Part shown: one piece after another, positions 1-9,174 of the stretch | Layout of the letters: every line of letters starts with the position of its first letter | How positions within the stretch are numbered: the first letter of the stretch is position 1 | Assembly: GCA_027489955.1 (NCBI GenBank) | Contig: JAIXYZ010000013.1 | Span: 930,001 to 994,000, forward strand | From: Hyphomicrobiales bacterium | Lineage (GTDB): Bacteria > Pseudomonadota > Alphaproteobacteria > Rhizobiales > Beijerinckiaceae | Length of the DNA stretch: 64,000 bases | Direction: 5' to 3' | Translations under genes and position numbers: made by a program | The notes under the pieces: generated by a model | Database searches by the model: none | Told to the model about the DNA's origin: nothing | What the model saw: the letters and a program-made list of their open reading frames with translations, nothing else

Positions 1-21
1 CGGCTTCATCGCACGAAAGAA

Positions 22-45
22 GGCCGCCCCACCGGGCGGCCTTTT
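22..45. terminator. Intrinsic terminator, probably bidirectional
   Basis: An 8-bp GC stem (GGCCGCCC / GGGCGGCC) around a CACC loop is followed by TTTTGCTTT on the plus strand. The upstream flank GAAAGAA would give a short T-rich tail on the minus strand. It probably ends a plus-strand gene lying left of the window and also phaC, which stops at 120 on the minus strand. Confidence 0.8.
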
Positions 46-119
46 GCTTTGCGTCAGGGACAAGCGGGGACGTCGAAGCGCCGTCGCCCTGGCCACGAAC
101 GTGACTATGGCTGAATGGC

Positions 120-2183
120 TTAGGCCTTGATCTTCACGTAGCTGCCCGGTGCGTCGCCCAGCGCCTTGAGCTTGCCTGCGCCGGGGACGCGCGCCTTTAC
201 CCGCTCCGGCGCCTGCGCCTCGATCCAGGCGAACCAGTGGGGCCACCAGGAACCGGGATGTTCGGTCGCGCTGGCGATCCAGGCATCGACATTCGTGCCC
301 GTGCCGCCCGTCCAGTACTGGTACTTCTTCTTGTCCGGCGGATTGACCACGCCGGCGATATGGCCGGACCCGGCCAGCACGTATTCCACGGGCCCGCCGA
401 AGAACTGCGACCCCACCAGCACCGAGCGGGCCGGGGCGATGTGGTCCTCACGCGTCGCCAGATTGTAGACCGGCACCTTGACCTTCTTCAGGTCGAGCCG
501 GGTGTTGTCGATCACCATCTGGCCCTTCGTGAGCCGGTTCTCCAGGTAGCAGTTGCGCAGGTAGAACGAGTGGTTCCGCGCCGGCATCCGGGTCGAATCG
601 GCGTTCCAGTAGAGCAGGTCGAACGGGAAGGGCGCCTGGCCCTTCAGATAGACGTTGACGACATAGGGCCAGATCAGGTCGTTCGGCCGCAGCATGTTGA
701 AGGCCTTGGCCATGCGCCCGCCCGGCAGGAAGCCGCGGGCCGCCATCATCTCCTCGGTGGCCTTGATCTGCCCCTCGTCGACGAAGACCTTCAGGTCCCC
801 CGCATGGGTGAAGTCCACCTGCGTGGTGAAGAAGGTCGCGCTCGCGATCCGCTTGTCCTTCTTGGCGGCCATGTAGGCGAGGGTCACCGCCAGCAGCGTA
901 CCGCCGACGCAATATCCGATCGCCGAGACGGAGGTTTCGCCCGTCGCCGCCTCGATCGCCTCAAGCGCCGCGAAGATGCCGAGGCGCATATACTCCTCGA
1001 ACCCCATCTCCGCGTGGCGCTCGTCCGGATTGACCCAGGAGATGCAGAAGACGGTCAGCCCCTGGTCGACCGCCCACTTGATGAAGCTCTTCTCCGGGTT
1101 CAGGTCGAGAATGTAGTACTTGTTGATCCACGGCGGCACGATCAGCAGCGGCCGCCTGATCACGGTTTCCGTCGACGGCGCGAACTGGAGCAACTCGATC
1201 AATTCGTTGCGGAACACGACCTTGCCGGGGGTCGTGGCGATGTTGCGCCCGATCTCGAACTTGGTCGGGTCGGACTGGCGCAGCTTCAATTCGCCGCCGC
1301 CGGCCTCGATGTCCTCGGCCAGCATCGCCATGCCGCGCACGAGGTTCTCGCCGCCTTCCTTGAACGTCTCCCGCAGGAGTTCGGGATTGGTCGCCACGAA
1401 ATTCGAGGGCGAGACGGCGCTTGAGATCTGGCGCACGTAGAAGCGCGCCTTCTGCCGCGTGTGCTCGTCGATGCCGTCCGCACGGTCCACCATGTCCTCG
1501 GCCCAGCGCGAGGTGAACAGGTAGGCCTGCTTGAGGAAGTCGAAGACCGGATGATCGGACCATTCCGGGTCCTTGAAGCGGTTGTCCCGCGGCTCCGGTG
1601 GCGCCACGGGCGGCACGTCCTCGCCCTGCATCCGGCGCAGCGTCGACGACCACAGGTCGATGAAGCCGGTCGCGAAGGTCTTCTGCGCCTCGATGGAGCG
1701 CGCTGGATCGATCATCCAGCTTTCCGCCACGTGGCCGAGCGTCTTGACCACGTCGCCGACCTCGTCGGCAAAGCCCCCCGTCGCCTGGCCTTCCTGGATC
1801 GGCTTGAGATAGGCGAGGGTAGCCTTGGTGGCCTCCTCCACGAGGCGCGTCGCGTTCTGGGACAGGCGCTCGAAATCGGGCATGTCGGCTTGCGGCGGGG
1901 CCTGTCCGGCATCGTGCCCGGCATCGCGCCCGGCATCGTGCCCGGCACCTGGCGGCACGGTCCGCTCGGGAGCCGGCGCCTTGGGCGCGGAAGCCGCTTT
2001 CGGCGAGGGCGAGGGTGCGGCGGCGGCCGGCTTCGCGTCCGTCCGGGCGCCGGCCCGGACTTGCGCCGGCTTCGCTCCGGCCGCGCGTCCGGTGGTGGCG
2101 ACCTTTACGGCGGCCTTGGCCTTGGCCTTGCCCGCGCTCTCGGCGGCTCGCTTGCCAGCTTCCTTGGCGGGCTTGTCGCCCAT
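120..2183 (-). CDS. phaC: Class I poly(3-hydroxyalkanoate) synthase PhaC
   Basis: Polymerises (R)-3-hydroxyacyl-CoA into polyhydroxyalkanoate at the surface of storage granules. The 687-residue protein has an alpha/beta-hydrolase core with the lipase-like box GYCVGG; the nucleophile is Cys425. The catalytic Asp lies in [10 protein letters not shown] and the His in GSGHIAGVV. The core is class I size (about 590 residues), but it follows a roughly 100-residue Ala/Lys/Pro-rich extension that looks disordered and basic. The ATG at 2183 has a good GGGAGAGAG site. The extension contains a three-copy 12-bp repeat at 1908-1943. No phaA, phaB, phaR or phasin gene is visible nearby. The family call is secure; the role of the extension is unknown. 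Confidence 0.96.
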   Translation of the reverse strand: MGDKPAKEAGKRAAESAGKAKAKAAVKVATTGRAAGAKPAQVRAGARTDAKPAAAAPSPSPKAASAPKAPAPERTVPPGAGHDAGRDAGHDAGQAPPQADMPDFERLSQNATRLVEEATKATLAYLKPIQEGQATGGFADEVGDVVKTLGHVAESWMIDPARSIEAQKTFATGFIDLWSSTLRRMQGEDVPPVAPPEPRDNRFKDPEWSDHPVFDFLKQAYLFTSRWAEDMVDRADGIDEHTRQKARFYVRQISSAVSPSNFVATNPELLRETFKEGGENLVRGMAMLAEDIEAGGGELKLRQSDPTKFEIGRNIATTPGKVVFRNELIELLQFAPSTETVIRRPLLIVPPWINKYYILDLNPEKSFIKWAVDQGLTVFCISWVNPDERHAEMGFEEYMRLGIFAALEAIEAATGETSVSAIGYCVGGTLLAVTLAYMAAKKDKRIASATFFTTQVDFTHAGDLKVFVDEGQIKATEEMMAARGFLPGGRMAKAFNMLRPNDLIWPYVVNVYLKGQAPFPFDLLYWNADSTRMPARNHSFYLRNCYLENRLTKGQMVIDNTRLDLKKVKVPVYNLATREDHIAPARSVLVGSQFFGGPVEYVLAGSGHIAGVVNPPDKKKYQYWTGGTGTNVDAWIASATEHPGSWWPHWFAWIEAQAPERVKARVPGAGKLKALGDAPGSYVKIKA
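1908..1943 (-). repeat. 12-bp tandem repeat, three copies, inside phaC
   Basis: Three head-to-tail 12-bp units (GGCATCGTGCCC, with one base changed in the middle copy) encode Gly-His/Arg-Asp-Ala repeats in the N-terminal extension of PhaC. The period is a multiple of three, so copy-number change would keep the reading frame. Confidence 0.85.
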
Positions 2184-2298
2184 CGTCGCTCTCTCCCTGC
2201 CGCCCGCTTGACCGAATCCGGCCCGGCGTTCGAAACCCGAACACGGCGGATGCGTTCATTGAACCGAAGGCCTATCCTGGCTGCAACGCTTTTAGCTC

Positions 2299-2598
2299 GT
2301 GGTGACGTCAGTGAAGCTGCATAGGGTCATTTCCGTGGCGGCCATGGCCGCGCTGCTCGCCGGCTGCGAATCCGCCGCCCGCTCGACGGGGTTTGCCACC
2401 GAGGTGCCGCAGCGGCCCGATTTCATCGAGCAGTCGCGCCCGGCCACGCTGGAATACGTGCCCGTGGGCACCACAGCGCCGGAGCGCGCCAAGCCGAAGA
2501 CGCCGGACGAGGTGAAGCGCGCCGAGGCCGAGCTCGAGGCCCTGCGCAAGCGCCATGCGGGCGAGGCGGCCGCCACGTCAAAGCCGCCGACGAACTGA
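2299..2598 (+). CDS. Small predicted lipoprotein
   Basis: A 99-residue protein beginning with a short basic stretch, a hydrophobic segment and the lipobox LLAGC, so the mature protein should start at a lipidated Cys near residue 23 and be anchored in the envelope. The rest is charged and Pro/Glu/Lys-rich, with a likely helix near the C-terminus (EVKRAEAELEALRKR). Three GTG codons (2299, 2302, 2311) compete as start and none has a clear ribosome site; all keep the signal. It lies between phaC (divergent) and an aminotransferase gene. Function unknown. Confidence 0.75.
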   Translation: MVTSVKLHRVISVAAMAALLAGCESAARSTGFATEVPQRPDFIEQSRPATLEYVPVGTTAPERAKPKTPDEVKRAEAELEALRKRHAGEAAATSKPPTN

Positions 2599-2736
2599 CC
2601 GCCGGAAGAGAGGCGCGCCGCCACGCGCCGGCATGGCGCGATCGACCGCAAACCGCTACAGGGCTTCCGTTAGGCCCGGCGGTCCCTGTGTGGTACGTTC
2701 GGGCTGCCCGAAGGGATGGGCCGAGGAACGAGGACC

Positions 2737-3954
2737 ATGAGCGACTTCCACCGAATCAAGCGTCTGCCGCCTTACGTCTTTGAGCAGGTCAATCGCATCA
2801 AGGCGGCCGCGCGAGCTCGGGGAGCCGACATCATCGACCTCGGCATGGGCAATCCGGACCTGCCGGCGCCCAAGCACGTCATCGAGAAGCTGGTGGAAAC
2901 CGCTGGCAAGTCCCGCACGGACCGCTATTCCGCGTCCAAGGGCATCGGCGGGCTGCGCCGCGCCCAGGCCGGCTATTACGAGCGCCGCTTCGGCGTGAAG
3001 CTCAATCCGGACACGCAGGTCGTGGCGACGCTCGGCTCCAAGGAGGGCTTCGCCAACATGGCGCAGGCCATCACCGCGCCCGGCGACGTCGTGATCGTGC
3101 CCAATCCGAGCTACCCGATCCACGCCTTCGGCTTCCTGATGGCGGGCGGCGTCATCCGCTCGGTCCCGGCCGAGCCGAACGAGGAGTTCTTCCGGGCCAT
3201 GGAGCGGGCGGTCGCCCATTCCATCCCCAAGCCCATCGCGGTCGTGACCTGCTATCCCGCAAACCCCACCGCCTACGTGGCGTCGCTGGATTTCTACCGC
3301 GACCTCGTCGCCTTCGCGAAGAAGCACGAGCTCATCGTCCTGTCGGACCTCGCCTATTCCGAGGTCTATTTCGACGACAACCCGCCGCCCTCCGTCCTGC
3401 AGGTGCCCGGCGCCTTCGACGTGACGGTGGAATTCACCTCCATGTCGAAGACCTTCTCCATGGCCGGCTGGCGCATGGGCTTCGCCGTCGGCAACGAGCG
3501 CCTGCTCGCGGCGCTGACGCGCGTGAAGTCCTATCTGGATTACGGCGCCTACACGCCGATCCAGGTGGCCGCGACGGCCGCCCTCAACGGGCCGGACGAT
3601 TGCATCCGCGAGATGCGCGACATCTACCGCAAGCGCCGGGACGCGCTGGTGGAGAGCTTCAGCCGCGCCGGCTTCCAGGTGCCGACCCCGGCGGCCTCCA
3701 TGTTCGCATGGGCGAAGATTCCCGAGCCGTTCCGGCAGATGGGGAGCCTGGAATTCTCCAAGCTCCTGTTGGAGAAGTCGGACGTCGCGGTGGCGCCGGG
3801 CATCGGCTTCGGCGAGTACGGCGACGAGTATGTCCGCATCGCCATGGTGGAGAACGAGCAGCGCATCCGGCAGGCTGCGCGCAACATCCGCCGCTTCCTT
3901 GAAACGGCCGAGGATACGTTGCACAACGTCGTCCCGCTTCAAGCCAGGGGCTGA
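2737..3954 (+). CDS. PLP-dependent class I/II aminotransferase (AlaC / LL-DAP aminotransferase type)
   Basis: A cytosolic fold-type I aminotransferase of 405 residues. The PLP lysine is Lys238 in SMSKTFSMAGWR; the substrate-binding Arg lies in the C-terminal EYVRIAMVEN. Such proteins are variously annotated as LL-diaminopimelate aminotransferase or alanine-pyruvate transaminase AlaC; sequence alone does not settle the substrate. I use the ATG at 2737, which has a GAGGAACGAGGA ribosome site, rather than the in-frame ATG at 2716. It is followed after 27 nt by hom, so a link to Asp-family or alanine metabolism is plausible. Confidence 0.92.
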   Translation: MSDFHRIKRLPPYVFEQVNRIKAAARARGADIIDLGMGNPDLPAPKHVIEKLVETAGKSRTDRYSASKGIGGLRRAQAGYYERRFGVKLNPDTQVVATLGSKEGFANMAQAITAPGDVVIVPNPSYPIHAFGFLMAGGVIRSVPAEPNEEFFRAMERAVAHSIPKPIAVVTCYPANPTAYVASLDFYRDLVAFAKKHELIVLSDLAYSEVYFDDNPPPSVLQVPGAFDVTVEFTSMSKTFSMAGWRMGFAVGNERLLAALTRVKSYLDYGAYTPIQVAATAALNGPDDCIREMRDIYRKRRDALVESFSRAGFQVPTPAASMFAWAKIPEPFRQMGSLEFSKLLLEKSDVAVAPGIGFGEYGDEYVRIAMVENEQRIRQAARNIRRFLETAEDTLHNVVPLQARG

Positions 3955-3981
3955 CGCCCCGACCGTTCACGGGAAGGTTTC

Positions 3982-5301
3982 ATGGATCAGCCGCTTCGGG
4001 TCGGCGTCGCCGGCCTCGGGACCGTTGGCGCATCGGTCGTGCGCATCCTGTCGCGCCGCGAGAACGCCCTCGGCCGCGCAGGCCGCGGCGTCCGGCTGGT
4101 CGCGGTCTCCTCCCGCACGCGCAACCGCGATCGCGGGATCGACATCGAGCGCTGCGCCTGGTTCGACGATCCGGTCGCGCTTGCCCGCTCGAGCGAGCTC
4201 GATTGCTTCGTCGAGCTGATCGGCGGCTCCGACGGCGTCGCCAAGGCCGCCGTGGAAGCCGCGCTGGAATCGGGCAAGCACGTCGTCACCGCCAACAAGG
4301 CGCTGCTGGCGGCGCACGGCTTGGACCTTGCCCGCCTCGCGGAGAAGAACGGCGTGGCCCTGGCCTTCGAGGCCTCCGCCGCCGGCGGCATTCCCATCGT
4401 CAAGACGCTGCGCGAGGCGCTCGCCGGCAACGAGATCACCCGCGTGTCGGGCATTCTCAACGGCACCTGCAACTACATCCTCTCGCGGATGGAGCACGAG
4501 GGCCTGTCCTTCGAGGATTGCCTGGCCGATGCCCAGCGCCTGGGCTACGCCGAAGCCGACCCGACCTTCGACGTCGGCGGCTTCGACACGGCCCACAAGC
4601 TCTCGATCCTGGCGAGCCTCGCCTTCGGCACCGAGATCGACGCCGACGCGATCTATGTCGAGGGCATTTCCTCGATCACGCCGCTCGACCTGAAGATGGC
4701 CGACGACCTCGGCTTCCGGATCAAGCTCCTGGGCGTCGCAGAGCGCAACAAGAGCGGCATCGAGCAGCGCGTGCACCCCACCATGGTGCCGAAGGATTCC
4801 GCGATCGCGCAGGTCATGGGCGTGACCAACGCGGTCACGATCGATGCCGACGCCGTCGGCGAGATCACGCTCGTCGGCCCCGGCGCCGGCGGCGACGCCA
4901 CCGCCTCCGCGGTCGTTGCCGACATCGCGGACGTGGCCCGCGGCCGCTTCGGTGCGCCGTTCGGCCTGCCGATCGCGCGGCTTGAAAAGATGAAGCGCGC
5001 GCCGATGCAGCGCCACGAGGGCGGCTATTACGTGCGCCTGTCGGTCCTCGACCGGCCCGGCGCCGCGGCCGCCATCGCCACTCGACTGGCCCAGGCGGAC
5101 ATCTCGCTGGAGAGCATCGTCCAGCGGCGCGCGGAAGGCCCGGTCCACGACGATCCCGAGCAGCGCTCCCTGCGGGCCGTGCCCGTCGTGCTCACCACCT
5201 ACGCGACGTCGGAGACGGCGATCCGCGCGGCTCTCGACAAGGTTTCGGCCGACGGCCACATCACCGAGCCGCCCCAGCTCATCCGAATCGAACGCGAATA
5301 G
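3982..5301 (+). CDS. hom: Homoserine dehydrogenase
   Basis: Reduces L-aspartate semialdehyde to homoserine with NAD(P)H, the branch toward Thr and Met. The 439-residue protein has an N-terminal Rossmann domain (GVAGLGTVGASV), the catalytic domain with DPTFDVGGFDTAHKLSIL carrying the conserved Asp and Lys, and a C-terminal ACT domain (about residues 350-430), suggesting feedback control by threonine. It is monofunctional, without an aspartokinase. It sits in a same-strand run with the aminotransferase upstream and glpX downstream. Confidence 0.96.
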   Translation: MDQPLRVGVAGLGTVGASVVRILSRRENALGRAGRGVRLVAVSSRTRNRDRGIDIERCAWFDDPVALARSSELDCFVELIGGSDGVAKAAVEAALESGKHVVTANKALLAAHGLDLARLAEKNGVALAFEASAAGGIPIVKTLREALAGNEITRVSGILNGTCNYILSRMEHEGLSFEDCLADAQRLGYAEADPTFDVGGFDTAHKLSILASLAFGTEIDADAIYVEGISSITPLDLKMADDLGFRIKLLGVAERNKSGIEQRVHPTMVPKDSAIAQVMGVTNAVTIDADAVGEITLVGPGAGGDATASAVVADIADVARGRFGAPFGLPIARLEKMKRAPMQRHEGGYYVRLSVLDRPGAAAAIATRLAQADISLESIVQRRAEGPVHDDPEQRSLRAVPVVLTTYATSETAIRAALDKVSADGHITEPPQLIRIERE

Positions 5302-5372
5302 GCCTTCACGCGGCGCGTGGAGGCGTTACAAGGGCCCGGCGCGCGAAAAGGCCGGCCGGAGGAAACACAGCG

Positions 5373-6371
5373 ATGAACCGACAGCTCACCGTCATGCCCG
5401 AACAGCTCATCGAGCGCGTTCTCTCGATGGAGCTGGTGCGCGTCACCGAGCGCGCGGCGGTGGCGTCCGCCCGCTGGCGTGGCCGCGGCAACGAGAAGGC
5501 CGCCGACCAGGCCGCCGTCGATGCCATGCGCCGCGAGCTGAACCGCCTGCCGATCGACGGGACCGTCGTCATCGGCGAGGGCGAGCGCGACGAGGCTCCG
5601 ATGCTGTTCATCGGCGAGCGCGTCGGCAACCAGGCAGGCCCCAAGGTCGACATCGCCGTCGATCCGCTGGAAGGCACGACCCTCTGCGCCAAGGACATTC
5701 CGGGCTCCATCGCCGTCATGGCCATGGCCGAGGCGGGCACGCTGCTCGCCGCGCCGGACGTCTACATGCACAAGATCGCCATCGGCCCGGGCTATCCGAC
5801 CGGCATCGTCGATCTCGACGCGACGCCCGCCGACAACATCAACGCCCTCGCCAAGGCTAAGGGCGTGAAGCCGAGCGAGATCACCGCGCTCATCCTCGAC
5901 CGTCCGCGCCACCAGGACCTGATCGCCGCCGTGCGCGCCACCGGCGCCGGTGTCCGCCTGATCACCGACGGCGACGTCGCGGGCGTGATCTTCACCACCA
6001 TGCCGGCCGAGACCGGCATCGACATCTATCTCGGCATCGGCGCCGCCCCCGAGGGCGTGCTCGCGGCGGGCGCGCTGCGCTGCGTCGGCGGGCAGATGCA
6101 GGGCCGGCTGATCCTCGACACCGAGGAGCGCCGCACCCGCGCCTTCGCCATGGGCGTCAAGGACCCCAACAAGAAGTACGACATGAAGGAGCTCGCCTCC
6201 GGCGACGTGGTCGTGGCCGCCACGGGTGTCACCGACGGCGCCCTCCTGTCGGGCGTCAAGTTCCGCGGCAATGTCATCGAGACCGAGACGGTCGTGTACC
6301 GCTCCGTCACGGGCACCGTCCGCCGGATCCGCGGCGAGCACCGCGAGCTCAGCAAGTTCAGCCTCGACTGA
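5373..6371 (+). CDS. glpX: Class II fructose-1,6-bisphosphatase
   Basis: Hydrolyses fructose-1,6-bisphosphate to fructose-6-phosphate in gluconeogenesis. The 332-residue protein shows the GlpX metal and phosphate sites: VIGEGERDEAPML near residue 68 and DPLEGTTLCAK near residue 98. The ribosome site GGAGGAAA precedes the ATG well. The stop shares one base with the start of the GNAT gene (TGATG), so the two are translationally coupled. Confidence 0.96.
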   Translation: MNRQLTVMPEQLIERVLSMELVRVTERAAVASARWRGRGNEKAADQAAVDAMRRELNRLPIDGTVVIGEGERDEAPMLFIGERVGNQAGPKVDIAVDPLEGTTLCAKDIPGSIAVMAMAEAGTLLAAPDVYMHKIAIGPGYPTGIVDLDATPADNINALAKAKGVKPSEITALILDRPRHQDLIAAVRATGAGVRLITDGDVAGVIFTTMPAETGIDIYLGIGAAPEGVLAAGALRCVGGQMQGRLILDTEERRTRAFAMGVKDPNKKYDMKELASGDVVVAATGVTDGALLSGVKFRGNVIETETVVYRSVTGTVRRIRGEHRELSKFSLD

Positions 6372-6823
6372 TGGCAGGCGCCGCGCCCGTCATCCGCGCC
6401 CCGCGCCCCGACGACCGGGAGGCGTGGGAACCGCTCTGGCGCGGCTACCTGACATTCTACCGCGCCGATCTGGCGCCGGACGTCACCGACTTCACGTGGA
6501 ATCGCCTTGTCGATCCCGCCGGGCCGATCAACGGCTTCGTGGCGGAAATGGACGGCCGGCTGGTCGGCATCACGCACTACCTGTTCCATCCCTCGTGCTG
6601 GACGCGCGGGGACTATTGCTACCTGCAGGATCTGTTCGTGGACGCGCGCGCCCGGGGCGGGGGCGTCGCCCGCCGCCTGATCGCAGCCGTCGAGGAGGCC
6701 GCGCGCGCGGCCGGCGCGAGCCGCCTTTACTGGCTGACCCAGGAGCACAATCACGACGCCCGGGCCCTCTACGACAAGGTCGCCGAGCGCTCCGGCTTCA
6801 TCCAGTACCGCAAGATCCTGTGA
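6371..6823 (+). CDS. GNAT family N-acetyltransferase
   Basis: A 150-residue protein covering one GNAT fold. The acetyl-CoA pyrophosphate loop is seen as DARARGGGVARRLI (the Q/RxxGxG/A pattern) after the strand YLQDLFV, and the C-terminal part ends in ALYDKVAERSGF, typical of small-molecule or peptide acetyltransferases. The ATG overlaps the glpX stop by one base and recJ follows after 19 nt, so it is probably in that operon. The acceptor substrate cannot be read from sequence. Confidence 0.9.
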   Translation: MAGAAPVIRAPRPDDREAWEPLWRGYLTFYRADLAPDVTDFTWNRLVDPAGPINGFVAEMDGRLVGITHYLFHPSCWTRGDYCYLQDLFVDARARGGGVARRLIAAVEEAARAAGASRLYWLTQEHNHDARALYDKVAERSGFIQYRKIL

Positions 6824-6842
6824 GGCGACCGGACACGGCCCC

Positions 6843-8639
6843 ATGACGTCCACGGCAGGCACGCGGCCCCTGTTCGGCGTGGAGCGCTCGGCGCTCGGCC
6901 GCCGCTGGCTGGCGCGCTGTGCCGGTCCGGCGGAGATGGAGGCCCTCGCCATCGCCCAGCAGCACGGCACGGGAGAGATCCTCGCGCGGGTCCTGGCCGG
7001 ACGCGGCGTCAGGGCCTCGGCGCTGCCGGGCTATCTGGAACCCCGCCTGAAGGACCTTCTTCCGGACCCGCTCGTGCTGCGCGACATGGAGGCCGCCGCC
7101 ACCCGCCTGGCGCTCGCCGTCGAGCGGCGCGAGCGTGTCGCAATCTTCGGCGACTATGACGTGGACGGCGCGGCGAGCGCGGCGCTGCTGGCCGAATTCC
7201 TCATCGGCCACGGCGTCGACGCCGTCATCCGCATCCCGGACCGGATCACGGAAGGCTACGGCCCCAACGTGCCGGCCATCCGCCAGTTGCGGGAGGAGGG
7301 CGCGCAGCTCCTCGTCACGGTCGATTGCGGCACCGCCAGCCATGAGCCGCTGGCGGAGGCGGCGCGGCTCGGCCTGGACGCCGTCGTGCTCGACCACCAC
7401 CAGGCGCCGGAGCAGCTTCCGCAGGCCCTCGCCATCGTCAATCCCAACCGCCAGGACGACCTGTCGGGCCTCGGCCATCTGTGCGCGGCGGGCGTCGTCT
7501 TCCTCACGGTGGTCGCGCTCAATCGCCTGCTGGGCGAGCGGGGCCTGCCGCGCCGCGACCTCAGCGACGCGCTGGACCTGGTGGCGCTCGCCACCGTCGC
7601 GGACGTGGTGCCGCTCGTGGGGCTGAACCGCGCCCTGGTGCGCCAGGGCCTGGCGGCCATGGCCCAGCGCCGCAGGCCGGGGCTCAACGCGCTGCTCGAC
7701 ATCGCCGCGCTCAACGGACCGCCGCAGGCCTGGCATCTGGGCTTCCTGGTGGGCCCGCGCATCAATGCCGGCGGCCGCATCGGCGATGCCGCCCTCGGGT
7801 CGCGCCTGTTGCTTGCGCGCGATCCGCTCCAGGCAGGGCCCATCGCGGCCGAGCTCGACCGCCTGAACCGCGAGCGGCAGGTCGTCGAGCAGGCGGCGGT
7901 GATCGAGGCGGAGGCTCTGGCCCAGCGCGCGCTCCACGACGACCCCGGCCTTGGCGCCCTGGTCTTCGGCGATCCCGACTGGCACCCGGGGATCGTGGGG
8001 CTCATCGCGGCGCGGGTGAAGGAGCGCACGGGCCGCCCGGCCTTCGCCTTCGCGCTCGATGCCGGGGGTGGCGGCACCGGCTCCGGGCGCTCCGTGCCCG
8101 GCGTCGATCTCGGGCTGGCGGTTCGCGCGGCCGTGTCGGCGGGCGTTGCGGTGAAGGGCGGCGGCCACGCCATGGCCGCGGGCGTCACCGTGCCGGCCGG
8201 CGGCCTTCCCGCCTTCGCCCGGTACATCGAGGCGGCCCTGCGCGAAGCGGTCGCCGCGCGCAGCGCCGTCACAGATCTAGCCGTGGACGGCTCCCTCGCG
8301 GCTGCGGCGCTCCAGCCGGACCTCGTCGCCTCGCTCGATCGCGCCGGACCGTACGGATCGGGCAATCCTGAGCCCGTCTTCGTGCTGCCCCATCACCGGC
8401 TGACGGACGCGACCGTCGTCGGCCAGGGCCATGTGCGCGGGCGCGTGCGGTCGGGCGATGGCGCGGTCGCGTCCTTCGTCGCGTTCCGCAGCGCCGAATC
8501 CGATCTCGGGCGCTTCCTGCTCGCGGCCCGGGGCGAGAGCGTGCACCTTGCCGGCATGCTCGCCGTGGACCGATGGGGCGGGGCGGAACGGGTGGAATTG
8601 CGGGTGACCGACGCCGCACCGGCAAGACCCGGCCCATAA
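6843..8639 (+). CDS. recJ: Single-stranded-DNA 5'-3' exonuclease RecJ
   Basis: Degrades single-stranded DNA 5' to 3' in RecF-pathway recombination, mismatch repair and base-excision repair. The 598-residue protein has the DHH phosphoesterase motifs FGDYDVDGAAS, the LLVTVDCG motif and LDHHQAP in the first half, DHHA1 with GGGHAMAAGV near residue 440, and a C-terminal OB-like domain. Length is normal for RecJ. It is the last protein gene of the hom-glpX-GNAT-recJ run and is followed by a separately promoted tRNA-Glu. Confidence 0.96.
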   Translation: MTSTAGTRPLFGVERSALGRRWLARCAGPAEMEALAIAQQHGTGEILARVLAGRGVRASALPGYLEPRLKDLLPDPLVLRDMEAAATRLALAVERRERVAIFGDYDVDGAASAALLAEFLIGHGVDAVIRIPDRITEGYGPNVPAIRQLREEGAQLLVTVDCGTASHEPLAEAARLGLDAVVLDHHQAPEQLPQALAIVNPNRQDDLSGLGHLCAAGVVFLTVVALNRLLGERGLPRRDLSDALDLVALATVADVVPLVGLNRALVRQGLAAMAQRRRPGLNALLDIAALNGPPQAWHLGFLVGPRINAGGRIGDAALGSRLLLARDPLQAGPIAAELDRLNRERQVVEQAAVIEAEALAQRALHDDPGLGALVFGDPDWHPGIVGLIAARVKERTGRPAFAFALDAGGGGTGSGRSVPGVDLGLAVRAAVSAGVAVKGGGHAMAAGVTVPAGGLPAFARYIEAALREAVAARSAVTDLAVDGSLAAAALQPDLVASLDRAGPYGSGNPEPVFVLPHHRLTDATVVGQGHVRGRVRSGDGAVASFVAFRSAESDLGRFLLAARGESVHLAGMLAVDRWGGAERVELRVTDAAPARPGP

Positions 8640-8652
8640 GGCCATCGCGTCG

Positions 8653-8681
8653 CTTGCGGGTGAGGCGGAAGCCATCTATAC
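8653..8681 (+). promoter_or_regulatory. Sigma-70 promoter of tRNA-Glu
   Basis: CTTGCG (8653-8658) and CTATAC (8676-8681) are separated by exactly 17 bp, close to the alphaproteobacterial housekeeping consensus. The predicted start is about 8688, ten bases before the mature tRNA. Confidence 0.7.
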
Positions 8682-8697
8682 GGTCCGCGCGCCGGAT

Positions 8698-8772
8698 GCG
8701 GTCTTCGTCTATCGGTTAGGACACCAGCCTTTCACGCTGGGAAGACGGGTTCGATTCCCGTAGACCGCGCCA
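8698..8772 (+). tRNA. tRNA-Glu (anticodon TTC)
   Basis: Full cloverleaf: 7-bp acceptor GCGGTCT / AGACCGC, anticodon stem CCAGC / GCTGG with loop CTTTCAC (anticodon TTC at 8731-8733), T-arm with GGTTCGATTCC, discriminator G, and an encoded CCA at 8770-8772. Confidence 0.98.
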
Positions 8773-8843
8773 TCCCGCCGCTTCTTTTCCCAAGCATGAA
8801 TCCGATTGTCAGCGGGCGGCCGCAAGCCGTTGGCGTGCTTTGG

Positions 8844-8940
8844 AAAAAGAAAGGACCGCACGCGGTGAGCGGCGGTCCGAAGTCCAAGGAGGAAACGCCC
8901 CGCGAAGGGCAGGAGCGCCGACGCCAATCGGCTTTCCATG
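8844..8940 (-). ncRNA. Predicted trans-acting small RNA with anti-Shine-Dalgarno motif
   Basis: On the minus strand a promoter at 8947-8975 would start an RNA near 8940. The roughly 97-nt transcript folds as hairpin 1 (GCCGA / TCGGC, 8917-8932), hairpin 2 (GCCC / GGGC, 8897-8910), an unpaired stretch containing CCTCCTT (8886-8892), then a 7-bp terminator stem GGACCGC / GCGGTCC (8853-8878) and the tail TTTCTTTTT. Several hairpins, a CU-rich exposed anti-ribosome-site and a terminator are typical of rhizobial small RNAs such as the alpha-r14 type; I cannot assign a family by eye. Convergent to tRNA-Glu. Confidence 0.5.
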
Positions 8941-8946
8941 ACCTAA

Positions 8947-8975
8947 GGGTAGTGCCGCCCCGGCAGTGTCTCAAG
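8947..8975 (-). promoter_or_regulatory. Promoter of the predicted small RNA, with upstream palindrome
   Basis: On the minus strand CTTGAG (complement of 8970-8975) and CTACCC (complement of 8947-8952) are 17 bp apart. The -35 is near consensus; the -10 is weak. The palindrome GGACAG-CAATC-CTGTCC (8983-8999) is centred about 51 bp before the predicted start, a usual place for an activator. Confidence 0.45.
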
Positions 8976-9174
8976 GCGAAATGGACAGCAATCCTGTCCG
9001 AACGCCGGTGAGATGTGCGGCAACCGCTCAAAATTCGGGCAGAATCGCAGACGTGAGCGGAATCGCGCACGATGAGGCAATCGACCGGAGGCACGAACGC
9101 CCATACCGATCTGGCACGCGGACCGCGCGAGGCCACTGGACGAACCTTCCGGCCCGGGTGTTCAAGGGGGCCTG

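Larger units (their letters stand above)
8773..9174. other. 402-nt intergenic region without a protein gene
   Basis: No credible protein-coding gene on either strand; the open frames here have no ribosome site or family resemblance. The region holds the predicted small RNA at 8844-8940 with its promoter at 8947-8975 on the minus strand, and an inverted repeat GGACAG-N5-CTGTCC at 8983-8999 just upstream of that promoter. I see nothing definable from 9000 to 9160. Confidence 0.6.

Noticed and set aside
2656-5259. Two very long minus-strand open frames (428 and 430 codons) antisense to the aminotransferase and hom genes
   Set aside because: Composition is Arg/Gly/His/Ala-rich without recognisable domains, and the opposite strand encodes clear enzymes; these are shadow frames of a GC-rich genome. 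The same holds for many others, for example 237-1424 and 15059-16186.
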